Assembly: GCF_023657445.1 (NCBI RefSeq)
Contig: NZ_JAGTWY010000001.1
Span: 3,596,001-3,660,000 of the forward strand
Origin: Marinobacter sediminum
Lineage (GTDB): Bacteria > Pseudomonadota > Gammaproteobacteria > Pseudomonadales > Oleiphilaceae
Direction of reading: 5' to 3'
DNA: 64,000 bases
Shown here one piece after another: positions 1 to 8,688 of this stretch (its first letter is position 1; each line of letters opens with the position of its first letter). The position numbers were made by a program, and so were the translations under genes. Below the pieces are notes generated by a model. That model searched no databases, had not been told where the DNA came from, and saw only the letters and a program-made list of their open reading frames with translations.

Positions 1-773
1 GCGTTACCACTCTCAATCTGCTCAAGCAGGCTGGCAATTTCTTTCAGACAGCCATGCAGAGAGCGGGGCACATCCGCTTCAAGGATCAGCAGTTCGGCAA
101 CATTCATGGGCTCCAGGTTGTGACCATAGGTGTTCTGATAGGCCTCGAAGGCCGCCAGGGAATGCAGAACGGCTGTCCACTCGAAGAACGACTGTGTGGC
201 GTGCTCTTCCATGGCTCTCACGGCCATAACATGACGGATGTCGAGCACCCGTGCCGTCGTGTCCGCCCGTTCGATAAAAGTGCCGAGACGCAGGAAGTGG
301 AAAGCATCGTTTCGCAGCAGCGTGCCGTAAGCTGCACCCCGGAACATGTGAGAGCGCTCCCGAACCCAGTCAAAAACGCTACTGGCATTGGATTCTGTTA
401 CCCCTTTCTTTTGAAGCTCCTTGAGTTCCAGCCATGCCTGGTTGATGCTCTCCCAGACATCGGCCGACAGGTTGCCGCGGACATGCAGGGCATTGTCTCT
501 GGCATTCTGAATGATGTTGTACACACTGGCCGGATGGCGGTCATCGAGTAACAGGAAGTCAATCAGGTTTTGGGGTGTGATTTCCTCGTGGTATTCAAAG
601 AAGATCTCCCGGGTTCCGGAGACCAGCAATGGGACCGATAACTGTTCGACCCGGTCTTCCGGTACATCAATCAGGGCCATGGTCAGACTGACATCAAGCA
701 GTCTTGCCTGGCTTTCTGCCCGCTCCAGATAACGGGCCATCCAGAACAGGCTGGAGGCAGCGCGGCTCAGCAT
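1..773 (-). CDS. Alpha-E domain protein (partial, C-terminus beyond window)
   Basis: The minus-strand reading frame starts at ATG 773-771 and stays open to the left window edge, so about 257 residues are visible and the C-terminus is missing. The start MLSRAASSLFWMARYLERAE is the hallmark of the alpha-E (DUF403) family. An internal segment with FIERADTTARVLDIR repeats the family's helical pattern. These proteins are all-helical and their biochemical role is unclear. The gene overlaps the end of the circularly permuted ATP-grasp gene upstream by 7 bases. This pairing is typical, and a transglutaminase-like gene often follows; that part is outside the window. Confidence 0.85.
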   Translation of the reverse strand, partial: MLSRAASSLFWMARYLERAESQARLLDVSLTMALIDVPEDRVEQLSVPLLVSGTREIFFEYHEEITPQNLIDFLLLDDRHPASVYNIIQNARDNALHVRGNLSADVWESINQAWLELKELQKKGVTESNASSVFDWVRERSHMFRGAAYGTLLRNDAFHFLRLGTFIERADTTARVLDIRHVMAVRAMEEHATQSFFEWTAVLHSLAAFEAYQNTYGHNLEPMNVAELLILEADVPRSLHGCLKEIASLLEQIESGN

Positions 774-2200
774 AAGTCATCCTCCATTACCCAGGTGTCT
801 TTGGTGCCGCCACCCTGGGACGAATTCACCACCAGGGAGCCTTTCTTGAGAGCCACGCGGGTCAGGCCGCCCGGCACCATCTGGATCTTTTTCCCGGAAA
901 GCACAAACGGGCGAAGGTCCAGGTGTCGGGGTGCAATGCCCTCATCCACAAAGGTCGGGCAGGTGGACAGGCTGAGAGTGGGTTGGGCAATGTAATCCTG
1001 CGGTCGGGCTTTGAGCAGGCTGCGGAAGGTGGAAAGTTCTTTCTTGCTGGCCTTGGGCCCGATCAGCATGCCATAACCGCCGGCGCCCTGGGCTTCCTTG
1101 ACCACAAGCTCAGAAAGGTGATCCAGCACGTACTTCAGGTCTTTCTCTTTGCGGCATTGCCAGGTGGGGACATTTTTCAGGATGGGTTCCTCATCCAGAT
1201 AAAACCGGATCATGTCCGGAACATAAGGGTAGATAGACTTGTCATCTGCGACCCCGGTGCCCATGGCGTTGGTCAGCACGACATTGCCGGTACGATAGGC
1301 GGCATAGAGTCCGGGGACACCAAGCATGGAGTCTGGGTTGCCCGCGAGAGGGTCGAGGAAATCATCGTCAATACGGCGGTAGATTACGTCCACTTGCTGC
1401 GGACCCACCGTGGTTTTCATGAAGACCTTGTTCTGGTGCACGAACAGATCGGCACCTTCCACCAGTTCCACGCCCATTTGCCGCGCCAGGAACGCATGCT
1501 CGAAATAGGCACTGTTGAAACGACCGGGGGTCAGCACCACTACCGTGGGGTCCGGCTTGAGCGAGGCGGCCCGCAGGGTTTCGCCAAGCAGGTTAGGGTA
1601 ATGGTCAATGGGCGCCACCGGGGCGTGGGCAAACAGCTCCGGAAACAACCGCATCATCATTCGTCGGTTTTCCAGCATGTAGGAGACACCGCTGGGACAG
1701 CGGAGGTTGTCCTCCAGTACATAGAAATCACCGTCGTTATGGCGGATCAGGTCGATACCGGCAATATGGGAGTACAGGTTGCGGGGCAGTTTCAGGTCCT
1801 GCATTCCGGGCTGATACTGGGGATTGGCAAAGACCTGTTCGGCGCTGATGACACCGGCCCGGACGATGTCAAAACCATGGTAGATATCAAACAGGAAACG
1901 ATTGAGTGCCTGCACCCTCTGGCGCAGTCCGGCCTGAAGCTTCTGCCAGTCGCTGGCGGAGATAACCCGAGGTATAAGGTCGAACGGGATGAGCCGGTCT
2001 GCCCCCTGGTCCTCACCATAAACGTTGAAGGTGATGCCCAATCGCTGGAACAGAACGTCGGCTTCTCTGCGTTTTTCAGCGATCAGGCCCTCATCCGCGT
2101 TGACCAACCATTCCTCAAGCATCTTGTAATGGGGGCGTACCCGGTTGTCCTGATCGAACAACTCGTCATACAGGCCTTCGCCTGGTGTCTGAATCAGCAT
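767..2200 (-). CDS. Circularly permuted ATP-grasp protein
   Basis: This is a protein of about 477 residues. The signature LEDNLRCPSGVSYMLENR and the ending VNSSQGGGTKDTWVM mark the circularly permuted ATP-grasp type 2 family (DUF404/DUF407). Such enzymes are thought to form peptide-like amide bonds at the expense of ATP, but substrates are unknown. I chose ATG 2200 because a GGGAGA element lies about 10 bases upstream and the family starts near the Y-DELFD motif; an in-frame upstream start at 2242 would add 14 unconvincing residues. Its stop overlaps the alpha-E start by 7 bases, so the two genes are probably translationally coupled and act together. Confidence 0.85.
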   Translation of the reverse strand: MLIQTPGEGLYDELFDQDNRVRPHYKMLEEWLVNADEGLIAEKRREADVLFQRLGITFNVYGEDQGADRLIPFDLIPRVISASDWQKLQAGLRQRVQALNRFLFDIYHGFDIVRAGVISAEQVFANPQYQPGMQDLKLPRNLYSHIAGIDLIRHNDGDFYVLEDNLRCPSGVSYMLENRRMMMRLFPELFAHAPVAPIDHYPNLLGETLRAASLKPDPTVVVLTPGRFNSAYFEHAFLARQMGVELVEGADLFVHQNKVFMKTTVGPQQVDVIYRRIDDDFLDPLAGNPDSMLGVPGLYAAYRTGNVVLTNAMGTGVADDKSIYPYVPDMIRFYLDEEPILKNVPTWQCRKEKDLKYVLDHLSELVVKEAQGAGGYGMLIGPKASKKELSTFRSLLKARPQDYIAQPTLSLSTCPTFVDEGIAPRHLDLRPFVLSGKKIQMVPGGLTRVALKKGSLVVNSSQGGGTKDTWVMEDDLC

Positions 2201-2358
2201 GATTCTGCTCGTCTCCCTTGACCGTGCCAGTGGATTTGGCACCTATGGAAGTATCAGGCAGCAAAAGACGGGCCAGTCGGTGTCAGATCGCTATTATTGG
2301 GTTCTTTAAGAAAAGGCGACGGCCGGGTATCTGTCAATTAGGGTCGGGTAAAATAAAA

Positions 2359-2380
2359 CAGGCGGCCAGATGGCCGCCTG
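2359..2380 (-). terminator. Rho-independent terminator of the ammonium transporter gene
   Basis: A perfect 10-bp stem (CAGGCGGCCA / TGGCCGCCTG) with a 2-base loop lies 23 bases after the amt stop. On the minus strand a T-rich run (TGTTTTATTTT) starts at the base of the stem. Confidence 0.85.
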
Positions 2381-2402
2381 TGAAAGCAGGAAAAAAAGAT
2401 GT

Positions 2403-3611
2403 TTATTCGACCGCGGTTGCGCCAATGCGGTGGACGCTGACGTCTGCACCGTTGAACTCTTCTTCCTCGGTCAGGCGCAGGCCGGAGATGGCACTGATTG
2501 CCCCATAGACCACCAGGCCGCCGCCAAAGGCCACGATCACGCCTGCAACGGCTCCGATGATCTGTGACATCAGGCTCACACCGCCGAGACCGCCCAGGGC
2601 TTCCTGGCCAAAGATGCCGCAGGCAATCGCGCCCCAGACACCACAAACACCGTGCAGAGGCCAGACACCCAGAACGTCGTCCAGACGTTCGATCTTGTCC
2701 TGGGCCCATTCGAAGAGGTAGACAAAGATAGCGCCGGCTACCGCTCCGGTAATGAGCGCACCAACAGGGTGCATAAGATCGGAGCCTGCGCACACAGCGA
2801 CCAGGCCGGCAAGCGGTCCGTTGTGAATAAAGCCGGGATCTTTCTTGCCCAGCACCATGGCCACGAGAATACCGCCAACCATGGCCATCAGGCTGTTCAC
2901 AGCCACAAGGCCACTGATGCCATCAAGGGTTTGCGCAGACATAACGTTAAAACCAAACCAGCCAACGGTCAGGATCCAGGCGCCGAGCGCCAGGAAAGGA
3001 ATGTTCGACGGGGCAAAGGCCACCACGCGGCCATTGCGATAGCGGCCGTTGCGGGCACCGAGCAGCAGGATAGCTGCCAGTGCGACCCAGCCACCCACGG
3101 CGTGCACTACAACAGAGCCGGCGAAGTCGTGGAATGCTGCACCAAACTGGTTCTCCAGCCAGCCCTGGAAGCCATAGTTACCGTTCCAAATCAGCCCTTC
3201 GAAGAACGGGTAAACCAGCGCGACAATCAGGCCGGAAGCGATCAGCATGGGATAGAACTTGGCACGTTCGGCAACACCGCCTGAGACGATGGCCGGGATT
3301 GCGGCGGCAAAGGTCATCAGGAAGAAGAACTTAACCAGCTCGTAACCATTGCCGGCCGTCAGTTCGGCGGCTCCGGTCATGAAGTGGCTGCCGTAGGCGA
3401 CGTAGTAACCGACAAAGAAATACAGCACTGCGGATACGCCGAAGTCGGTCATGATTTTAACCAGGGCGTTGACCTGGTTTTTGTGTCGGACCGTGCCCAC
3501 TTCCAGGAAGGCAAAGCCGGCGTGCATGGCCAGTACCATGATGGCACCGATAAGAATAAACAGCGTGTTGGCGCTTTCGGTCAGGGTGTGTACTGCACTC
3601 GTGATGTCCAC
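2403..3611 (-). CDS. amt: Ammonium transporter (Amt/MEP family)
   Basis: This 402-residue inner-membrane channel imports ammonium or ammonia. The pore histidines are both visible, His170 in GSVVVHAVGGW and His320 in VWPLHGVCGVWG, with multiple hydrophobic segments in between. It starts at GTG 3611, preceded by AGGAGAG at good spacing, and has no obvious cleavable signal peptide, unlike E. coli AmtB. No glnK gene is adjacent, so PII control would have to come from elsewhere in the genome. A sigma-54 promoter and NtrC-like boxes lie upstream and a terminator lies downstream, so this is a single-gene nitrogen-responsive unit. Confidence 0.93.
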   Translation of the reverse strand: MDITSAVHTLTESANTLFILIGAIMVLAMHAGFAFLEVGTVRHKNQVNALVKIMTDFGVSAVLYFFVGYYVAYGSHFMTGAAELTAGNGYELVKFFFLMTFAAAIPAIVSGGVAERAKFYPMLIASGLIVALVYPFFEGLIWNGNYGFQGWLENQFGAAFHDFAGSVVVHAVGGWVALAAILLLGARNGRYRNGRVVAFAPSNIPFLALGAWILTVGWFGFNVMSAQTLDGISGLVAVNSLMAMVGGILVAMVLGKKDPGFIHNGPLAGLVAVCAGSDLMHPVGALITGAVAGAIFVYLFEWAQDKIERLDDVLGVWPLHGVCGVWGAIACGIFGQEALGGLGGVSLMSQIIGAVAGVIVAFGGGLVVYGAISAISGLRLTEEEEFNGADVSVHRIGATAVE

Positions 3612-3682
3612 GGGTTATCTCTCCTGATGTTGTGTTTATCAGCCTCTGCCGGGCTGTCTGTGCATTGGTAGGGTGCACTTTA

Positions 3683-3698
3683 AGCAATAGATGTTCCA
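3683..3698 (-). promoter_or_regulatory. Sigma-54 (-24/-12) promoter of amt
   Basis: The minus strand reads TGGAACATCTATTGCT, which matches the sigma-54 consensus TGGCAC-R-N4-TTGCW at every specified base except C4. The GG and GC elements have the strict 12-base register. Transcription would begin near 3672, giving a leader of about 60 bases before the GTG start at 3611. Confidence 0.75.
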
Positions 3699-3775
3699 AA
3701 ATAATGCAAATCATTAGGGGGTAGGGGGTTGGCAGGATGTCAGGTCCTGGCAGTGAGGAGGTTTGCCTTGTTTAC

Positions 3776-3820
3776 GCACTGAAGAAGTGCGTTTTCCGTC
3801 GGCGTGCACTGAATTGGTCT
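3776..3820. promoter_or_regulatory. Two NtrC-like enhancer boxes upstream of amt
   Basis: GCACT-N5-AGTGC at 3776-3790 is a perfect match to the NtrC pattern GCACY-N5-RGTGC. A weaker box, GCACT-N5-GGTCT, follows at 3806-3820. Their centres are about 112 and 142 bases upstream of the predicted start of transcription, close to the -108/-140 arrangement of enterobacterial glnA. Confidence 0.6.
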
Positions 3821-3838
3821 TCGGGAGGGCATTGGCTA

Positions 3839-4756
3839 TTACCAGTTAATCTTACTGGTCGGCGCATCATCGGACTCGATTCCGATGACTGTTTCCTGAT
3901 TCAGGGATTCCGACTCAATGAGTTCTTTCAGCTCAATTTCCTGTTCCTGCAGGGGGCCGGAAAGGTCAACGATGATTTCCACGCGGCGGTTCTTTGCCCG
4001 GTTTTCAGCGGATGTGTTGGCAACCCTGGGTTCCGTATCGGCAAGACCCTTGACCGCCAGGCGTGTGGGAGTGATATCTCCGGTGGCCAGCAGCACATTG
4101 GCTACGGCGGCAGAACGTGCCGCAGAGAGATCCCAGTTGCTGTAAAAGCGTGAGGTGCGGATAGGAACGTCGTCGGTGTGCCCCTCAACCGTCAGCTTAC
4201 CGGGAATGTTGGCCAGGACACTGGCCATCTCCAGCAGGAGTCCCTCGAACTCCCAGGTGAGTTCCGCCGACCCTGACGGGAAAGAGCCCTTTTCTTCAAC
4301 GCGGATAACGATACGGTGCTTGCCCTGGGTCACAGCGATCCTGCCATCACGGATCGCGTCGTCCAGCACCGCCATGATTTCTTCGGCGCTCTGATCCATG
4401 GTTTCCTGCTTGGCCGATTCCACCGCCCGTTCGGTTGGACTTTTGAACGTCTGGAGTTCCGGCTGCTGGTCTGTGGTGATCTGCTTGACCTCATTGACCA
4501 CCGTGGGCTCTGGTGGTGCCGGTGAGAACTTGTCGAAAACGGGGCTCGTGCCTTCGGGAATTTCCAGCGCCGGCACTTCGCGCTGAACACCAAACGCCTT
4601 GGAGAGCTCGCCCGCAATCTGCTTGAACTTCTGGGCATCGATCTCCGAGAACGACAGCAGGAGAACAAAAAAGCACATCAGCAATGACATCAAGTCGGCG
4701 AATGTCACGACCCAGGCGGGGATCCCCGGCTTTTCCTCTTCGGGCAATTCGTCCAT
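3839..4756 (-). CDS. pomB: Flagellar motor stator protein PomB (MotB family)
   Basis: This 305-residue protein is the peptidoglycan-anchored half of the ion-driven flagellar stator. The N-terminal segment TFADLMSLLMCFFVLLLSFSE is almost the PomB signature; Asp21 is the ion-binding residue. An OmpA-like peptidoglycan-binding domain fills the C-terminal half, with VEGHTDDVPI and NRRVEIIVD. The strong likeness to Vibrio PomB suggests sodium rather than proton coupling, which is inference. It starts 3 bases after the pomA stop, so the two are co-translated. Confidence 0.92.
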   Translation of the reverse strand: MDELPEEEKPGIPAWVVTFADLMSLLMCFFVLLLSFSEIDAQKFKQIAGELSKAFGVQREVPALEIPEGTSPVFDKFSPAPPEPTVVNEVKQITTDQQPELQTFKSPTERAVESAKQETMDQSAEEIMAVLDDAIRDGRIAVTQGKHRIVIRVEEKGSFPSGSAELTWEFEGLLLEMASVLANIPGKLTVEGHTDDVPIRTSRFYSNWDLSAARSAAVANVLLATGDITPTRLAVKGLADTEPRVANTSAENRAKNRRVEIIVDLSGPLQEQEIELKELIESESLNQETVIGIESDDAPTSKINW

Positions 4757-4759
4757 CGG

Positions 4760-5536
4760 CTATCCGCCCGCAGCTTCTGGTTCTCCTGCCTTGTTCCGTT
4801 CTTTCGGATGCAGATAGCTGGAGAGAAGCTGTTCGATGACTCTGGGGTTGGTACCTTCCTGAATTGCCACCAGCGCATCAGTGTAGAGCGACTGCATACG
4901 GGCCTCTTCGGTCATCCGAAGTGACAGTTTGTCCGCGATCGGCGAGGCGACCATAGTGGCCAGCATGGCGCCGTAAAGTGTTGTCAGCAGGGCAACGGCC
5001 ATGGCGGGCCCAATGGATTTTGGATCTTCCATGTTGGATAGCATCTGGACCAGGCCGATCAGTGTACCGATCATGCCCATGGCCGGGGCGACATCGGCCA
5101 GCGCAGTAAACACCTTGGCGCCCGAGCGGTTGTGTTCCAGCGTCATCAACCGTTCCTTGCTGAGTAGCTGTTTGATGGTTTCGCCATTCTGACCATCTAC
5201 CAGCATCTGTACGCCCTGACTGAGAAAGGGTGAGCCAACCTCCCTGCCTTCGAGACCCAGGGGGCCCTCCTTACGGGCAATCTGGGCAACTTCTACCAGT
5301 TCCTCAATGGCGGCACGGGTTTCGGGAAGTTTGAACTTGAAGGCGCGGATGGCCGCACCAAAGGCACCGAAAAACTGGGCAAAACTGAACTTGGCCAGCA
5401 CCACCAGTGCGCTGCCCCCGATGACAATCAGAAGTGACGGACCATTGACGAACACATCCGGCGACACGCCGAGGATTACCGCTGAAGCGATCAGTACGAT
5501 GGCCCCTACGAGGCCGATCAGGGTAGCGAAATCCAC
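4760..5536 (-). CDS. pomA: Flagellar motor stator protein PomA (MotA family)
   Basis: This 258-residue inner-membrane protein forms the ion channel with PomB and contacts the rotor. The segment DVAPAMGMIGTLIGLVQMLSNM followed by SIGPAMAVALLTTLYG is the conserved TM3-TM4 region of PomA. Charged residues of the cytoplasmic loop (RKEGPLGLE, KERLMTLEHNRSG) are present. The N-terminus MDFATLIGLVGAIV fits the family start. It is the first gene of the pomAB pair. A DUF1232 gene lies 67 bases upstream on the same strand and is probably unrelated in function. Confidence 0.92.
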   Translation of the reverse strand: MDFATLIGLVGAIVLIASAVILGVSPDVFVNGPSLLIVIGGSALVVLAKFSFAQFFGAFGAAIRAFKFKLPETRAAIEELVEVAQIARKEGPLGLEGREVGSPFLSQGVQMLVDGQNGETIKQLLSKERLMTLEHNRSGAKVFTALADVAPAMGMIGTLIGLVQMLSNMEDPKSIGPAMAVALLTTLYGAMLATMVASPIADKLSLRMTEEARMQSLYTDALVAIQEGTNPRVIEQLLSSYLHPKERNKAGEPEAAGG

Positions 5537-5603
5537 GTTTGCTCCGGAGGCAGATGCTTGTTTGATGGTCGAAAAGTGAGACTACCGGTAGTTCAGTATT
5601 CAA

Positions 5604-6023
5604 TCAATTGGATTGGGTCGATGGTCTGTGATCTTCCTCTTGTTCTTTCCATGCAGCATAACGATGCAGGTCCGACTCAACCATTTTCAGGCAGAAAGCG
5701 ACAACCCCGGCATCGTCCAGAAAGCCGAAGCCCAGAATGATATCGGGAATGACGTCGAGAGGATTCAGAACGTATAGCAGGGCACCGGCGACGGCGGCGA
5801 TGGTTTTCCAGGGCACGCTGCGATAGTTGCCATACCAGTAGTCCCGAATCATTGAGAACATCAAGTGGATGTCTGCACTAAAGCGCTTGAGCTTGCCACT
5901 ATTTTTCACTTTGTCTTCAATGGCTCGCTGCCGGTCCAGCAGTTTTTCAAGGTCTGCGCTATGGACGTTATCCGCCTCAGACTTCAGTTGATCTTCGGCA
6001 TTTTTCTGGCTGAACAGTGCCAT
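5604..6023 (-). CDS. DUF1232 (YkvA-like) membrane protein
   Basis: This is a protein of about 139 residues. The segment LYVLNPLDVIPDIILGFGFLDDAGV is the DUF1232 core, a short membrane hairpin family of unknown function. The N-terminal part is charged and helical. I chose ATG 6023 because AAAGGACG precedes it; the frame is open for another 60 residues upstream, but that stretch is not protein-like. It stands between the DUF2805 gene and pomA, all on the minus strand, with gaps of 80 and 67 bases, so co-transcription is possible but not shown. Confidence 0.8.
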   Translation of the reverse strand: MALFSQKNAEDQLKSEADNVHSADLEKLLDRQRAIEDKVKNSGKLKRFSADIHLMFSMIRDYWYGNYRSVPWKTIAAVAGALLYVLNPLDVIPDIILGFGFLDDAGVVAFCLKMVESDLHRYAAWKEQEEDHRPSTQSN

Positions 6024-6103
6024 GAAATGTCGTCCTTTACGCTGATGGGAATGTGAGCCTGTATGATCGCTCAAGCCAGTTGGTATTGCCAACCGTTGCA
6101 CCG

Positions 6104-6361
6104 TTAACGGGGCTTGTATTGGGTTGGGCAATACCCTCGCTCGACACCGGCGGGTCTCAGCATACGGTGTTTTGTCTTCCTTCCTGTGACCCGTTTCCGC
6201 CATAACCTGAAGCTCGACGGCTTCAGCTCCCGGCGCATCAGGCGAATGACTTCCTGCTCTTTCAAGCCATACAGGGTTTCGATGGCCTCGAAAGGGGTCC
6301 TGTCTTCCCAGGCCATTTCAATAAGCCTGGAAAGATCAGCCTGTTGATCTTCAAATGACAT
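6104..6361 (-). CDS. DUF2805 / TIGR03643 family small protein
   Basis: This 85-residue protein matches the family with the core LIEMAWEDRTPFEAIE, then LMRRELKPSSFRLWRKRV and RKTKH. It is basic and probably contains a helix-turn-helix-like fold (EQEVIRLMRR). A nucleic-acid role is plausible but unproven. It is preserved across many proteobacteria, often near photolyase or cryptochrome genes. Here the photolyase operon lies directly upstream on the same strand. Confidence 0.82.
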   Translation of the reverse strand: MSFEDQQADLSRLIEMAWEDRTPFEAIETLYGLKEQEVIRLMRRELKPSSFRLWRKRVTGRKTKHRMLRPAGVERGYCPTQYKPR

Positions 6362-6433
6362 CGGACTGCTCCCGGTTTCAGTAACACCAAAGCAATACGT
6401 CAGTCCGCCGGCTTCGTCTCATGATCCGTGATG

Positions 6434-7027
6434 TTACTGGTACCGATCTCTCAGTGCCCGGGGAATCTGTGACAGTTGTTTCTCGATCAGTGCCGTCATG
6501 GCTGTCTGTATTGGCATGGCATCAAGACCGGGCTCCTGGTTTTTCAGGAGATAGTGGACTGCTTCTGCCGTTGAAAGGTGGTGCTCACCCGGGGCCTTGC
6601 GAATGATGTATCGGGAGGCCGGAGGGCAGGCGAAGTGGAATCGCGGCAATTCGCCAATCGTGGGATTGAGGTGTAGAAGTTTCGCGGCCTTTCGCCAGGT
6701 TCCGTCCAGAACAATCCAGTGATTAATCTGGCTCAGGTCTGTCGCTTCGACCGGTTGACTGTCGGGGCCCGGAAACAGAACAGCGGTGGTGTCCGGGCAA
6801 AGCTCGCCGGTGAAACCGGACTGGCGGAAATCCTCCGGCGTTTCACCAACGAAAACACGGAGGTTACCCAGGCACTGTTGCAGAATCCGAAGCGTTCCCT
6901 TGCTTCGCCCAACCTCGGATGGATGCTGCAGTACCGTCAGTGATGTCCTGTTTTGCACGGCGCCGCAGTATCCGCATACACAGATATTCGGGTGCAGGCC
7001 GCAATGTTCGCAGCAGGGTCGTGGCAT
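6434..7027 (-). CDS. tapT: tRNA-uridine aminocarboxypropyltransferase, DTW domain
   Basis: This 197-residue protein belongs to the DTW family, which installs the acp group on uridine 47 of tRNA from S-adenosylmethionine. Visible motifs are HPSE (35-38), LDGTWRKA around residues 107-114 (the DTW motif), and an N-terminal cluster of cysteines (CCEHC, CVCGYC) likely to bind zinc. Length fits E. coli TapT (YfiP). It starts 2 bases after the stop of the FAD oxidoreductase gene, so it belongs to that operon. Substrate position is inferred from the family. Confidence 0.85.
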   Translation of the reverse strand: MPRPCCEHCGLHPNICVCGYCGAVQNRTSLTVLQHPSEVGRSKGTLRILQQCLGNLRVFVGETPEDFRQSGFTGELCPDTTAVLFPGPDSQPVEATDLSQINHWIVLDGTWRKAAKLLHLNPTIGELPRFHFACPPASRYIIRKAPGEHHLSTAEAVHYLLKNQEPGLDAMPIQTAMTALIEKQLSQIPRALRDRYQ

Positions 7028-7029
7028 GG

Positions 7030-8688
7030 CTATCCGACAAAAATACGCTTGGCCAGCCCTGCGCCGCGCCAGCCCCGTATGGCCAGGGTTGCCACCAGGC
7101 CCCCGATCATCGCGCCCACCACACCACAGGTCAGAACGTCCTGCCCGGTCAGAAAGAGTCCGGGAATGTCGGTTTTCGGTTTCAGCCAGTCCTGCTCGAA
7201 ACGTTCCGGGGTATGATCGAGCCCGTAGAGCTCACCCCGTCCATACCGACAGAACCAGGCCGTGGAAAGCGGAGTGGAAGTTTCTACATAGTCGACCTTG
7301 CCGCGCAATTGGGGCAGCTTTTCGTACATTACCTCAAGAATCTGATGGGTAATGCGCTCCTTCATCGCGTCATAGTCTTCACCACGTTTGCCCCAGGTGG
7401 TGTTTTCCCAGGGCTCGAACATCTCCCAGGTGGTGGGGGCGACGATCTCGATGGTTGAGGTACCCGGCCATCGGTTCTGGTAATCCGGGTCCTTGGCGGC
7501 CGGGAACGAGATATAGACGACCGGGAATTGGCTGTGTTCGGGATCCTTCAGGAACCGTTGGACATTGCCGTCGTGGTCAGCGCTGGGGTAGATCCAGAAG
7601 TTGGTGCGGGGAAGACCAAGCTGTTCCGGGGTGCCTTTAAGACCGATATAGAGCCCGATGTGTGGCATGGACGGTGTTATGTGCTCGCGCTTGCCCGGGT
7701 AACCGGCCTTTGCCGCAGTATCCTCCGGCAGCAGCTTTTCAAAGGTATTGATGATCCCGGCATTGCTGATAACCATCGGCGCGCGGATTTCTTCGCCATC
7801 GGCCATGCGAACGCCGGAGGCCTTGCCTTTCTCGATCAGGATATCAGTGACATCGGCATAGGTATAAACGTCACCGCCAGGTTCCTGAATCACCGGGATG
7901 ATGTTTTTGGCAATCTCGGATGCACCGCCCACCGGGTAAAAGCCGCCGTAAAGGTAATGCTTGGCGATCAGTGCATGAACCATAAAGCTGGACTGTTTCG
8001 GGGTGACCCCGCAATCGCCCCATTGGCCGGCGATAGCGCCAATGAGCTCCTCGTTGTCTGTCAGCTCCCTGAGGACCTCCCAGGTGGTCTTGTTGAAGCA
8101 GTCTGGCAGGGCAACATCCAGCCCTTTGTGCACCACGGGGCTGAGGATTCCAGGGGTGAGTTTCGACAGTGTGTACCATTGCATGCCATCGGCTACTTTC
8201 CCAAGCAGCTTCACATAGCGGTCGATGGCGTCCTGTTCATCGGGGAAAGCGCTCAGTAATGAGTGCTTTAAACCTTCCTTGCCGGCGCGAAGGTTAACCA
8301 CCTTGTCACCCAGGAAAAAACGGTCGTAGTTCTCATCCATGGGTGCCCATTTCAGTTTGCCGTCGGTGATGTAATCAAACAGCCGACGGCCGAGGGTACG
8401 GGATGAACCCATATCACCGATGTAATGCACGCCCACGTCCCACTCATAGCCGTTGCGGGCGTAACTGTGGGTATAGCCGCCGGCGGTGTAATGCTGTTCC
8501 AGCACGAGTACCTTCTTGCCGGCTTTGGCGAGACAGGCGGCTGTTGTCAGCCCACCAATACCGGATCCGATCACGATGGCATCATAAGGCCCCTTGAGCC
8601 GGTTTGCCCGGTAACGGGTGCCGATGCGAATGGTGCTCGGCTTTAACTTGTTTCTAGGCTTCTCTTTCGATCCGCTGTCTACCACCAT
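7030..8688 (-). CDS. FAD-dependent oxidoreductase, retinol saturase/phytoene desaturase-like
   Basis: This 552-residue flavoprotein starts with a Rossmann motif, AIVIGSGIGGLTTAACLAKAG, near residue 37. Then come LEQHYTAGGYTHSY and GYEWDVGVHYIGDMG, typical of all-trans-retinol 13,14-reductase (RetSat) and related carotenoid enzymes. A C-terminal FAD-binding segment, PGLFLTGQDVLTCGVVGAM, is also present. No carotenoid synthesis gene is visible nearby, so the substrate is unknown; fatty or isoprenoid double bonds are possible. The gene overlaps the small unknown gene upstream by 10 bases and is nearly fused to tapT downstream. Confidence 0.85.
   Translation of the reverse strand: MVVDSGSKEKPRNKLKPSTIRIGTRYRANRLKGPYDAIVIGSGIGGLTTAACLAKAGKKVLVLEQHYTAGGYTHSYARNGYEWDVGVHYIGDMGSSRTLGRRLFDYITDGKLKWAPMDENYDRFFLGDKVVNLRAGKEGLKHSLLSAFPDEQDAIDRYVKLLGKVADGMQWYTLSKLTPGILSPVVHKGLDVALPDCFNKTTWEVLRELTDNEELIGAIAGQWGDCGVTPKQSSFMVHALIAKHYLYGGFYPVGGASEIAKNIIPVIQEPGGDVYTYADVTDILIEKGKASGVRMADGEEIRAPMVISNAGIINTFEKLLPEDTAAKAGYPGKREHITPSMPHIGLYIGLKGTPEQLGLPRTNFWIYPSADHDGNVQRFLKDPEHSQFPVVYISFPAAKDPDYQNRWPGTSTIEIVAPTTWEMFEPWENTTWGKRGEDYDAMKERITHQILEVMYEKLPQLRGKVDYVETSTPLSTAWFCRYGRGELYGLDHTPERFEQDWLKPKTDIPGLFLTGQDVLTCGVVGAMIGGLVATLAIRGWRGAGLAKRIFVG

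Noticed and set aside
923-2221. Long plus-strand open frame of 432 codons
   Set aside because: It runs antisense through the circularly permuted ATP-grasp gene, has no recognisable domain and arises from high GC codon bias.
3775-3795. Hairpin CGCACT/AGTGCG followed by TTTT, as a terminator
   Set aside because: The T-run is on the plus strand, where no gene ends. The palindrome fits the NtrC box pattern and position much better.
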